From assembly GCA_964580235.1 (NCBI GenBank), contig CAZOJY010000134.1:1-8765 (forward strand): DNA of 8,765 bases. Direction: 5' to 3'. This stretch comes from G020348385 sp964580235. Its GTDB lineage: Bacteria; Acidobacteriota; Aminicenantia; Aminicenantales; Aminicenantaceae. This document shows positions 1-7,103 of this stretch, piece by piece. A program made the position numbers and the translations under genes. The notes beneath the pieces were generated by a model. The model was not told the origin of the DNA. It worked only from the letters and a program-made list of their open reading frames with translations, and made no database searches. Position 1 is the first letter of the stretch; each line of letters starts with the position of its first letter.

Positions 1-9
1 AGCGCGTAT

Positions 10-30
10 ATGTATATAAAGTGATGCATC
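10..30 (+). promoter_or_regulatory. Possible -10 element upstream of the lipoprotein gene
   Basis: TATAAA at 15-20 matches the sigma-70 -10 consensus at five of six positions and would put a transcript start near 27, about 30 bases before the ATG. The matching -35 box would lie at or before the window edge and cannot be seen, so this is only a candidate in an AT-rich stretch. Confidence 0.25.
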
Positions 31-46
31 CAAATCTAAACACCGT

Positions 47-53
47 AAGGAGG
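47..53 (+). promoter_or_regulatory. Strong Shine-Dalgarno site for the lipoprotein gene
   Basis: AAGGAGG sits 5 bases before the ATG at 59. It is a near-perfect anti-16S match and fixes the start codon. The start is also supported by the signal peptide that follows directly. Confidence 0.85.
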
Positions 54-58
54 TAGGA

Positions 59-940
59 ATGTGTAGAGGGAAGAAACAATTTTGGCTAATACTGGCCCCT
101 GTTTTTTTGGCAGTAGGAATGTTGGCCGGTTGTGCGGCGAAAACGGCTCCTGTGTGGGGAGATCTGCAGACAGGTATGATCCTGCGGTATCAAATGCCCG
201 AAAGCCAGGTGTTGAAGTATGACTCATGGGGTGAGACGCATCAGACATCAGATGTCATGGGGCAGACGATCGAAACCGACATTTCCTCGACAAATGCCTT
301 TTCCGTTCGATCAAAAGGACTGGAGGAAAACAACCACAAACTCACCATTACGATCGATGACATGAGCATTAAAATTCAGTCCACTCAGGCTGAGCTGGAA
401 CCGGACATGAGCACGGTGATTGGAAAAAGTTTTGACATGACACTGTCATCCCTGGGGAAGGAATTGGAACTTGTCGGAGCAGATGCGATCGAATATGACC
501 TGGGTCCCGAGGGAACAAGAAACATTTCGGCAGGTTTCCAGGATATATTTCCTAACCTGGCAGACCGGCCTTTGAAGATAGGAGATACCTGGCCTGACGA
601 GACAGTGATTACCGAAAAAACTGAGAGAGGCGATGCTGTCATTCGGCTGTCTGGCGAAAACACTTTGGAAGGATTCGAGACGATCGATGGCATGGAATGT
701 GTCAAAGTATCTGGCACATTCACGGGAACGATTGAGAGCAAAGGAGAACAACAAGGAATTGAATTGAACACCCTGGGGGAGTTGAAAGGAACTACGACAT
801 GGTATTTTGCCTACAAAGAAGGCATTTTTATCAAGCAGACAAACGAAGGCACCGCAGAAGGCACAGTCGATGTGCCCAGCCAGGGGATACAGATTCCCTT
901 TTCCCGGGAAATGACGTCTGAAATCAGTCTGGTTAAGTAG
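59..940 (+). CDS. Lipoprotein of unknown function, possibly DUF6263-like
   Basis: This 293-residue protein begins with a type II (lipoprotein) signal peptide: basic n-region (RGKK, residues 3-6), hydrophobic core (about 8-23) and lipobox LAGC with the modified cysteine at position 25. The mature protein has no membrane segment and is probably anchored in the periplasmic leaflet of the inner or outer membrane. Alternating beta-strand-like segments run through the whole length, with a GTTTWYFAYKEGIF stretch near residues 243-257. Its layout (short polar start, 'GQTIETDI' region, repeated strand segments, late TTWYF motif) recalls the DUF6263 family of uncharacterised lipoproteins; I place it there from memory, with modest confidence. 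No catalytic motif is evident. A strong ribosome site fixes the start. It converges on the isomerase gene, from which it is separated by 120 bases, so it belongs to a different transcript. What lies upstream is outside the window. Confidence 0.85.
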   Translation: MCRGKKQFWLILAPVFLAVGMLAGCAAKTAPVWGDLQTGMILRYQMPESQVLKYDSWGETHQTSDVMGQTIETDISSTNAFSVRSKGLEENNHKLTITIDDMSIKIQSTQAELEPDMSTVIGKSFDMTLSSLGKELELVGADAIEYDLGPEGTRNISAGFQDIFPNLADRPLKIGDTWPDETVITEKTERGDAVIRLSGENTLEGFETIDGMECVKVSGTFTGTIESKGEQQGIELNTLGELKGTTTWYFAYKEGIFIKQTNEGTAEGTVDVPSQGIQIPFSREMTSEISLVK

Positions 941-980
941 AGGTTTTGAGTTGCTTTGAAATCGTCTGCCGCCCATCGAA

Positions 981-1007
981 CCAGGATGCGTTGCACGCCG
1001 GACCTGG
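981..1007. other. Stem-loop between convergent genes
   Basis: Arms CCAGG (981-985) and CCTGG (1003-1007) enclose a second stem, GCGT (988-991) with ACGC (995-998), closing on a 3-base loop. Internal unpaired bases are 2 on the left and 4 on the right. It lies in the 120-base gap where the lipoprotein and isomerase genes run toward each other, where a two-way terminator would be expected. Neither strand has a T tract after it, so it is not a standard intrinsic terminator. It may slow or end transcription, or be chance. Confidence 0.35.
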
Positions 1008-1060
1008 AGTGGACCTGAACATGTGAATTTGGCTGGATTGAAGAAGCAATAAGAAATTAT

Positions 1061-2575
1061 TCAGGTTTTTAATCCTTTTGGAGTGCAATAGTCCCTGCAT
1101 TCAAAAGGAATTCCCAATTCTTCGGCAACCGCTTTTAGTTCGCTGAGATGATCTCCCACAGCAGTGATGGGATGGTTGGAATTGATCGTCCATTCCACAT
1201 GACCACATAGCTTGATGTACCAATGGGGCCAATCGGAACTGCATCTTTCCGACCTCTTTCGCCACTGTTCTTCGGAAGGAACGTCGGTTATGCCTCGGCC
1301 AGCTGCAAGGTAGAGCTGATGGTTGCGGTAGGAAAAACGGGCCCAGGTTACGACTCCGGGAATGCGGACAACGACGGAGCTCGTTCCTCCTCCTTTTTTG
1401 AAGTACATGTAGGTCTGGCGTTCCGACCAGGCTCCCTCGAGCGAATCGTGGCGGCCATAGGCAAAATAAGGGGCAAGCGCTCCTGAATTCACAAACCAAT
1501 AAAGCCCTTTTTGTGGATTCCAGTAGCGAAAATCGTTAAAGCCGATGGGATCACCCCCGTTGAGCATTTTGAGAAGTTGCATGGTGATAGCTGCGCCGTC
1601 GTCTGCTTCAGTGGCCGCAACGACGGTCTCTCCATCGGTTTCCGGCCGCAATCTGTTGTTCAGGATTCCCAGCGGAAGATCCGTGGCCGGATAGTGCTCG
1701 ATCCAGTCCAGCTGATCCTGAACTCCCATAAAATCCAAACCATATTCTTTTTTGAGTTCTAGGAGTGCAAAGTACACTTTCATCTGGAAAATCACCATAT
1801 CTTTTGTCAGGTGTTTGACTGGATCATCACCCAGTTGGATATCCATTCCTTTTTCGATCAAGTAATTGAGGGCATCCTCGGCTTTCTGATCCGGCACATT
1901 CTGTGTCATTTTCACCAAACGCAATCCGTCGAACCCTTCTCGGGCTATCCCGAAATATTTCAGAAAGTCTGCCTCTGATATTTTGTTCCACATTTGCATC
2001 GAGCGGGGACCCACAGCACCGTAAATCGAACCTTTGAGCTTGTGCACGGCTTTTTTGGCTTTTTCCCTGTCGGCTGTAGCGACAGGGACCTCGATGGCTA
2101 CAGGCAGAGACGGAGTGAACTCCCCATCTTGTAAAAATCTTTCCAATGATTCGATATAGGTATCATGTTCCTCGAATTTCTCGACAAATAAACGGCTGGT
2201 TTCAATGCCCACATGCGCAGTCCCGGAAACTGCGGCTAAAAGGCCGACAGCACCAGGAAAATCGGGGATAGAACTGCCGAGCATTAATTTAGGAATCTCT
2301 TTTGTGAGCTGCCACATCGGGCTTACAGAAAAATCAGGGAACGCCCAACCTGTCAGGAAATTGATGAAACGCGCTCCCTTGGTTTTTTGGATTATCTGTA
2401 GGCCTTCGGCAACATTGGTAACTGGGCCATTCGGATTAAGAACATGAGCTTCCCATCCGCATTTTTTTATGACTGTGATAAGCTCATTCAACTGCTTTAT
2501 GGCCACAGGCCAAACTTTGGCATTAGGCTCATCCCGGCTGTCCAATGGCATGTATATATCGACAACCTTGTTCAT
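1061..2575 (-). CDS. L-fucose/L-arabinose isomerase-family protein
   Basis: This 504-residue cytoplasmic protein (no signal peptide) resembles the L-fucose isomerase-related group (COG2407-like), metal-dependent enzymes that interconvert aldoses and ketoses. The strongest signal is the block at residues 319-352 (VAATEADDGAAITMQLLKML, then GFNDFRYW). It aligns with the FucI active-site block VATEND...ADVRTYW. On that alignment E323 and D348 correspond to the Mn2+ ligands E337 and D361 of E. coli FucI, and H468 in SNHPITAVGDH corresponds to H528. All three metal ligands thus appear kept, so an active isomerase is likely. It is shorter than E. coli FucI (591 residues), mainly in the N-terminal part. 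The start ATG overlaps the stop of the sugar-binding gene (ATGA, 2575-2572), and AGGAG at 2587-2583 lies 7 bases ahead, so translation is probably coupled. The substrate cannot be read from sequence: fucose, arabinose or another pentose or deoxyhexose are all possible. Confidence 0.85.
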   Translation of the reverse strand: MNKVVDIYMPLDSRDEPNAKVWPVAIKQLNELITVIKKCGWEAHVLNPNGPVTNVAEGLQIIQKTKGARFINFLTGWAFPDFSVSPMWQLTKEIPKLMLGSSIPDFPGAVGLLAAVSGTAHVGIETSRLFVEKFEEHDTYIESLERFLQDGEFTPSLPVAIEVPVATADREKAKKAVHKLKGSIYGAVGPRSMQMWNKISEADFLKYFGIAREGFDGLRLVKMTQNVPDQKAEDALNYLIEKGMDIQLGDDPVKHLTKDMVIFQMKVYFALLELKKEYGLDFMGVQDQLDWIEHYPATDLPLGILNNRLRPETDGETVVAATEADDGAAITMQLLKMLNGGDPIGFNDFRYWNPQKGLYWFVNSGALAPYFAYGRHDSLEGAWSERQTYMYFKKGGGTSSVVVRIPGVVTWARFSYRNHQLYLAAGRGITDVPSEEQWRKRSERCSSDWPHWYIKLCGHVEWTINSNHPITAVGDHLSELKAVAEELGIPFECRDYCTPKGLKT

Positions 2576-3600
2576 CGATCTTCTCCTGCCTCATCCAACC
2601 ATTTGCCTCCTTGGTCGATGTTGTCTTTTGTGAAGACTCGGGATCTGAGGGTGATTTCTTTGGGAACACTCTCGCCCTTCAGGATCTTCAATGCCGTTCG
2701 GATGGATTCCCTTCCTCCTGTTGGATACTCGAAGCTCGCCTGGAGCAACCCCTGTCTTACATAAACCTGGCCTTCATGCGGCAGAGCATCGATCCCCACA
2801 AAGATGATATCCTTTTCGCGACCTGTCGCTTTAGCAGCCAGGTATGCCCCATGAGCCCCAGGGTCGTTGTGAGCGTAGACCAGATCGATATTTTTGAACC
2901 GGGCAAGGGCAGATTCCATCTCTTTTCGCGCCTCAGGTTCCAGCCATTTCATGTCGGCCTCGAAGATAATATCGAGATCGCTTCCCTTGATACCTTCTCG
3001 GAATCCAGAATGACGGTCTTGGCCGGGGGTTGATGTCATGAGTCCTTTAAGCTCGACAATTTGGCCGTTTCCCCCTAGTTTTTCGACGATCCACTGACCA
3101 GCAGCTTTGCCGATCTTTTTATTGTCAGCCCCTATGAAACACGTGTATTCATCCCTTAGGACCCGCCGATCGAGAACGATCACAGGGATGCCTTTTTCAT
3201 AGGCCGCGGCAACTGGCAGAGTAAGGGGAGCCGCTTCCTTCGGAGAGACAATGATCAGATCCACCGCAGCATTGATGTATTCTTCGATCTGGGATCTCTG
3301 CGTCAAGGAATCGTTCTGGGCATCTTTGTAAGTCACTTTAATCTCAGGATGTTTTTCTGCCTCATTTTTGATATCCAAATTCATCTGCACCCGCCAGGGC
3401 TCGCCCAGGTTGCACTGGCTCATTCCGATCGTAAATTTTGGTTGAACTTTTTCAGCATCTTCAGGTTTTGTAGGCACGAATGCTTGTTTTTTGCTACAGT
3501 TGGCTAGCAAAATCAGTGAAAGAACGAAAAGGGCAGGGAATCGATTCTTTTTTAATCGAAGATGAGAGGAAAGTATTCTGCTGCGATAAGGCTTTGACAT
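2572..3600 (-). CDS. Sugar-binding lipoprotein, periplasmic-binding family (RbsB/YtfQ-like)
   Basis: This 342-residue protein is a class I periplasmic sugar-binding protein (Peripla_BP_4 type). It captures a sugar outside the inner membrane, usually for an ABC importer or a sensor. A long basic n-region (residues 1-20) is followed by a hydrophobic core and lipobox LANC with the lipidated cysteine at 35. Recognisable segments are IGMSQCNLGEPWR (58-70), typical of the YtfQ-like branch, then AAVDLIIVSP (111-120), IPVIVLDRR (138-146, with the usual ligand-contacting D/R), GQDRHSGF (193-200), VYAHNDPGAHGA (241-252) and FVGIDALPHEG (267-277). Length is normal. The only in-frame ATG is at 3600, and no Shine-Dalgarno is visible before it, unlike its neighbours. 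It overlaps the isomerase gene by 4 bases and starts 96 bases after the DUF5916 gene. No ABC ATPase or permease is present in the window, so the transport partner is elsewhere or absent, and a sensory role is possible. Confidence 0.9.
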   Translation of the reverse strand: MSKPYRSRILSSHLRLKKNRFPALFVLSLILLANCSKKQAFVPTKPEDAEKVQPKFTIGMSQCNLGEPWRVQMNLDIKNEAEKHPEIKVTYKDAQNDSLTQRSQIEEYINAAVDLIIVSPKEAAPLTLPVAAAYEKGIPVIVLDRRVLRDEYTCFIGADNKKIGKAAGQWIVEKLGGNGQIVELKGLMTSTPGQDRHSGFREGIKGSDLDIIFEADMKWLEPEARKEMESALARFKNIDLVYAHNDPGAHGAYLAAKATGREKDIIFVGIDALPHEGQVYVRQGLLQASFEYPTGGRESIRTALKILKGESVPKEITLRSRVFTKDNIDQGGKWLDEAGEDR

Positions 3601-3696
3601 ACATAGAAATAATATACGATTTCTTGATTTTTATCCACATATGACAAGAATGCATCAAAGAACCTGACATTTTCCTTTCTAAGCCGGGAATTTAGA

Positions 3697-5853
3697 TCAG
3701 AAACGCCAGAGGTAACTTACTTTGAAGAACAATCCCCTTTTAGTTTCGTGAAAATTGGTGCTTTCCTGGTAGTCGAGTCCGTCCCATTCAACTTTCTCGA
3801 ATGCCGACCCATATCCTGCGTAGATGACGGTCCCCGGAATGTAGGTGAAAGAAATCAATGTGTCCAGCGTTAATCTGTCCCGGAAGCTGTTGTACTCCAG
3901 TATGGCCCGCAGGAAGAGATATTTGTTGACCTGGAAGGTGTTCCGGCTGCGGAGGATAGTATAGTCGTAGATCTTTTGTTTGTCCGAATCCCGGAAGAAG
4001 TCTACATATGAAACATTGAGAATAAAACTGAGCTTATCCAGGGGCTGGTATTGAACATATCCGCCGAACCTGCTCCCGTATCCTTGATAGGGATTCTCAG
4101 GGTCGTAGTACACAGCTCCTGTATATCGGTAAAAAAGACTCAAAAAAGCATGTTTTGTTATCTGGGATGTTGTCTGGAAACCAACTCCGCCCCTTCCGAA
4201 TCTTTCTCCGGAAAAGACCTCGTTGGCCAGCAACGCATCCACCCGGAATTGTGTGCTTCTCGGCAGCCAGAATCTAAGCGTGAAAAGATTGACGGTATCG
4301 AACATCTTATGTTGGGTATCATAAATATGATAACTCCAGTAAAAGGGCTCGATTCTCTGGAAAAATTTAGATTTCGGATAAAATCTGTACATGGCGAATG
4401 CAGAAAACCGCCTGATGCCCGTTCGAGTGACATACCCTGTGTCAACCTGGAAATTTTGGGATATATCCTGATAGCCCAGGTCTATGATCACCTTGCGTGT
4501 GCCATATCCGTAGTGCAGTCCCAAAGCATGGTCGCTTGAGACCTCCGTGCTGCCGTTTCTTTGTGTGAAGGATCCGAAGAGATGGAAATCCGCAATGGAT
4601 GTTTGGGTGAGGCGGAATCTGCCGTCTGCGCCAACGACACGGTTAAAACCTCTCCCATATTCCTTCCCCGTGTAAAATCCTCCGATGTAGGAATCGTCTC
4701 TGAGGGCAAATTTATACCGGGCGATGGTGAAATCCGGATGCTCATCGATCTGATCGTCCGGCAGATCGTCCAAAGCATAAATAACGGCCAGGCTGCTTTT
4801 GCGGCCGAGCTTGCCGGCCAGCTTCAAACCAAAAATGGGATTGATGATCGTGCGGGTATGAACCACAGTGGCAAGAGGGCCTTCTTCGACATTCCCGGCA
4901 AACTGGAAGATGTCATTTCCTTCGAGAAAAAAGGGCCGCTTTTCCGGATAAAAAAGTGCATACCGCAGATTGATGTCGACCTGTCCGGCATCTGCTTCGA
5001 CCTGGCTGAAATCCGGATTATAAGTGCCATCCAGGGTTAGATCTGAACTCAGTCCGAATTTTCCTGTCAGGCTCAAATCTGTGTTTTTTTCGTCTGTTTG
5101 CATCTTTCCCTGGCTTCCCGACTGCCGGGTGCTGTGGGTCAGGGCAGGAAGCAGCTCGACCACCCGTTTGTATTTCCAGCCTGTCACGGATATCGGCTGC
5201 GATTGTTTGAGAATGCTTCCCTTCTCCGCATACATCGGGGGGAATCCAGAGAGTTCAGAGGTGCGGGTGATCTGCCTGAAGACCGCGACACGAAGGGTGA
5301 TGGTCTCTTTTCCCGGAAAACGGATACTCTGGAGAGGAATGCGGCATTCTACGATGTATCCTTGATCGTCGATAGCTCCCTTGCTGTACCATACCATATC
5401 AAAGCTTGTATCGGCATTTCCATCAGCGTTGATCATGGCGTCACCCTGGATGCCTTCTGGATTCAAGAAGAGTCCATAAGCTTTCTGCATGGTATTGAAT
5501 GTGTCCAGTATGAGGATAACGTAATCGTCCTGAAACATATTATCACGGCTGGAGACCGATGTTTTGATTTTGTCCGGCTCGCTGTCAAAACAGTGGAAAG
5601 CAAAGTAGAGGTTCTCCGCATCATAGGTCATGTAAGCGATGGTTTTTTGGCCGGATTCTTTCCCGTAATCCGGTTTTATGGTTTTGAAATCTTCAAATTT
5701 TTTCGCCTCTTTCCAAGTTGCATCATCCAAAATCCCGTCGATAACAGGGGATGTTTTTGTGGCAGAAACCGTAACGACTTCTTCTGCATAAACCTTTGAA
5801 GCCAGCAGCATAGCAGTAAATAAAACCAATATTAAACTGAATTTTCTTATCAT
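3697..5853 (-). CDS. Outer-membrane protein with CBM9-like domain and DUF5916 beta-barrel
   Basis: A 718-residue exported protein. The signal peptide (MIRKF, hydrophobic 6-19, cleavage after VYA near residue 23) points to the chosen ATG at 5853. A longer reading from 5892 would add 13 polar residues before it, and AAGGAG at 5870-5865 (11 bases ahead) favours the shorter form. Residues about 34-225 form a CBM9-like (DUF1083-type) beta-sandwich with the signature PVIDGILDDATWKEA (36-50), DAENLYFAFHCFDSEP (78-93) and DDYVILILD (109-117). From about 228 to the end is a DUF5916 region, including YNPDFSQVEADAGQ (278-291) and PFFLEGNDIF (307-316), which are diagnostic of the family. The C-terminal half is rich in amphipathic beta-strands and ends in FKVSYLWRF with a terminal Phe, the usual beta-signal for outer-membrane insertion. 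The biochemical function of DUF5916 is unknown; carbohydrate binding is suggested by the N-terminal domain only. It lies 142 bases after the reductase gene and 96 before the sugar-binding gene, on the same strand. Confidence 0.9.
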   Translation of the reverse strand: MIRKFSLILVLFTAMLLASKVYAEEVVTVSATKTSPVIDGILDDATWKEAKKFEDFKTIKPDYGKESGQKTIAYMTYDAENLYFAFHCFDSEPDKIKTSVSSRDNMFQDDYVILILDTFNTMQKAYGLFLNPEGIQGDAMINADGNADTSFDMVWYSKGAIDDQGYIVECRIPLQSIRFPGKETITLRVAVFRQITRTSELSGFPPMYAEKGSILKQSQPISVTGWKYKRVVELLPALTHSTRQSGSQGKMQTDEKNTDLSLTGKFGLSSDLTLDGTYNPDFSQVEADAGQVDINLRYALFYPEKRPFFLEGNDIFQFAGNVEEGPLATVVHTRTIINPIFGLKLAGKLGRKSSLAVIYALDDLPDDQIDEHPDFTIARYKFALRDDSYIGGFYTGKEYGRGFNRVVGADGRFRLTQTSIADFHLFGSFTQRNGSTEVSSDHALGLHYGYGTRKVIIDLGYQDISQNFQVDTGYVTRTGIRRFSAFAMYRFYPKSKFFQRIEPFYWSYHIYDTQHKMFDTVNLFTLRFWLPRSTQFRVDALLANEVFSGERFGRGGVGFQTTSQITKHAFLSLFYRYTGAVYYDPENPYQGYGSRFGGYVQYQPLDKLSFILNVSYVDFFRDSDKQKIYDYTILRSRNTFQVNKYLFLRAILEYNSFRDRLTLDTLISFTYIPGTVIYAGYGSAFEKVEWDGLDYQESTNFHETKRGLFFKVSYLWRF

Positions 5854-5864
5854 CTCTGTTTTTT

Positions 5865-5870
5865 CTCCTT
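5865..5870 (-). promoter_or_regulatory. Ribosome binding site that decides the DUF5916 protein start
   Basis: On the minus strand AAGGAG (5870-5865) precedes the ATG at 5853 by 11 bases, slightly long. The upstream in-frame ATG at 5892 has only a weak purine stretch very close to it, and its extra 13 residues would sit ahead of a good signal peptide, so 5853 is preferred. Confidence 0.6.
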
Positions 5871-5910
5871 GTTCGCATGTGCTTGCCTGCATAATCCATC
5901 CGGGTATTCC

Positions 5911-5945
5911 TATAAAGGTTTACGATAAAAGGATATAAAAGGTTT
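5911..5945. repeat. Pair of short direct repeats upstream of the DUF5916 gene
   Basis: TATAAAGGTTT (5911-5921) and TATAAAAGGTTT (5934-5945) are near-identical, with their GGTTT parts 24 bases apart. They lie about 58-92 bases before the DUF5916 start codon, inside the 142-base gap after the reductase gene. They could be two binding sites for a regulator or AT-rich promoter parts. No convincing -35/-10 pair was found here. The rest of this gap is AT-rich with no clear terminator for the reductase, so read-through is plausible. Confidence 0.35.
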
Positions 5946-5995
5946 CGTTAGAAAAAAAGTTTTGATAATAACCGTGTGGATTAAGGCACTATTTG

Positions 5996-7018
5996 TTAGC
6001 TGAGCGCGGTGAGTTTTTTCCCTGACAACGGCAGGATGCGCTCCATCTCGTCGTATGTTCGAAGAGAACAGCAGACGGAGTTGACATTCGGGTTTGAGAG
6101 CACGAACTTGATGGCGGCGGCCCGGATTTCATCGGGATTTTTCAAGTTGTGTTTTGTGATGAATTTTTCGGCCAGGTCTGCTTTTTGTTTGTACCGTGTC
6201 AAGCCTTTCTGATAAAAAGAAGGGATTTTTTTCCCCTCTTTTTCCATCTGATCGATGCGGTTCTTCACGATATAATATTTGGCCACTGGCGCGGTTTTCA
6301 TCAGAGTTGTGCCGATTTTTTTCTGTTGGCAGACCTCAAGCACTTTCTCGGCCTTGTCCATCCGGAGGAAATTATAGGCCATAAGAAAAACATCGAACCG
6401 GCCGTCTTCAGCCGCTGCTAAAAGAACCCTATCCATTGTCTGTTTGGAATCCCTGTACCAGAATGATCCGTGGTTGGACACACCTGTATGCCGAATTCGT
6501 CCGTTGGCCTTGAGCTCCTGCAAAGCGGCATGGTATCCTTCATGTTTGAGCTGTTCCACTGTTTCCGGGCAGTGCATCATCATGCAGTCGATGTATTCTG
6601 TGCCCAGGTCTTCGAGGCATTTTTGCGTCCGTTTGATCAACGCTTCTTTGGAGATTTCTCCTTCCATTAACATTTTTGATGTCAAAAAGATCGATTTGCG
6701 GTCCCGTCCTTTGATCACTTTGCTGATCAGTTGATGGGCTCCGGGGTAGCTTTCGCCGGTATCGATGTAGTTCATACCCGCGTCCAGCATAGCTGACATC
6801 AATCCCTCGTCATTCACATAACCGACGGCGAGATCCGACACTTTGAATCCGGTTCTTCCGAGGATGCGGTAGTCCTTGATCTTAATCTCAGCAGCATTGC
6901 TGAATGATCCATTTTTGGCCCATAGATTCCCTTTAGGTTGAGCCAAGACCGTGCCGCCCAATAGACTGTACCCGAATACTCCTATGGTGGAAGCCTTTAG
7001 AAAATTTCTGCGGTCCAT
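5996..7018 (-). CDS. Aldo/keto reductase with Tat export signal
   Basis: A 340-residue member of the aldo/keto reductase superfamily, NAD(P)H-dependent (alpha/beta)8-barrel enzymes that reduce carbonyls or oxidise alcohols, often on sugars. The N-terminus MDRRNFLKAST carries the twin-arginine motif (RRNFLK, residues 3-8), followed by a hydrophobic stretch and VLA near 24-26, so a folded protein is probably sent to the periplasm by Tat. The catalytic tetrad is complete: D86 and Y91 (NYIDTGESY), K115 (FLTSKM) and H149 (MMMHCPE). Barrel hallmarks include GRIRHTGVSNHG (173-184) and GTTLMKTAP (236-244). The C-terminal CC at 316-317 is not the four-cysteine ferredoxin-type cluster found in some relatives. 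The start at 7018 is preferred over 7039 because AGGAG (7028-7024) lies 5 bases before it and the Tat motif then follows directly. It is the first gene of the minus-strand block and is divergent from the MFS gene. Substrate is unknown. Confidence 0.9.
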   Translation of the reverse strand: MDRRNFLKASTIGVFGYSLLGGTVLAQPKGNLWAKNGSFSNAAEIKIKDYRILGRTGFKVSDLAVGYVNDEGLMSAMLDAGMNYIDTGESYPGAHQLISKVIKGRDRKSIFLTSKMLMEGEISKEALIKRTQKCLEDLGTEYIDCMMMHCPETVEQLKHEGYHAALQELKANGRIRHTGVSNHGSFWYRDSKQTMDRVLLAAAEDGRFDVFLMAYNFLRMDKAEKVLEVCQQKKIGTTLMKTAPVAKYYIVKNRIDQMEKEGKKIPSFYQKGLTRYKQKADLAEKFITKHNLKNPDEIRAAAIKFVLSNPNVNSVCCSLRTYDEMERILPLSGKKLTALS

Positions 7019-7053
7019 TTTTTCTCCTGCACAAAACAAATTGTCAAAATGTG

Positions 7054-7082
7054 AATATATTTGGGATTGAGTTATAAGTCAA
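7054..7082 (-). promoter_or_regulatory. Predicted sigma-70-like promoter of the reductase gene
   Basis: On the minus strand TTGACT (7082-7077, five of six matches to TTGACA) is followed by exactly 17 bases and TATATT (7059-7054, five of six matches to TATAAT). Transcription would begin near 7047, giving a leader of about 29 bases that holds the AGGAG site before the ATG at 7018. The -35 box lies inside the left arm of the inverted repeat described below. It could drive the whole minus-strand block. Confidence 0.6.
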
Positions 7083-7103
7083 ATATTATATTCTGATTTG
7101 ACT
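7077..7103. promoter_or_regulatory. Perfect 8-base inverted repeat between divergent promoters
   Basis: AGTCAAAT (7077-7084) and ATTTGACT (7096-7103) are exact reverse complements separated by 11 AT-rich bases; centres are 19 bases apart. Each arm contains a TTGACT -35 box, one for each strand, and the match runs two bases beyond each hexamer. It may be an operator for a regulator that controls both genes, or simply the symmetry of two back-to-back promoters. The right arm is part of the duplicated contig end and recurs at 7251-7258. Confidence 0.5.

Noticed and set aside
446..976. 176-codon minus-strand reading frame opposite the lipoprotein gene
   Set aside because: Shadow of the lipoprotein coding frame; composition and motifs do not look like a real protein.
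1060..1072. Shared CAGGTTTTTA string here and at 8700-8709
   Set aside because: At this site it is the last codons of the isomerase; at the other it is a terminator arm. A 10-base match of this composition is expected by chance.
3675..3696. TCTAA/TTAGA inverted repeat just after the DUF5916 stop as a terminator
   Set aside because: Only about five mostly AT pairs and no T tract on the minus strand; too weak to call.
5098..5799. 233-codon plus-strand reading frame opposite the DUF5916 gene
   Set aside because: Lies wholly inside a well-supported gene on the other strand, has no family resemblance and no ribosome site of note.
5945..5995. Hairpin plus T run after the reductase stop as an intrinsic terminator
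   Set aside because: There is a run of Ts on the minus strand, but the only hairpin ahead of it (around the CCACACGG bases) is about five pairs with a bulge and lies about 14 bases too far from the Ts.
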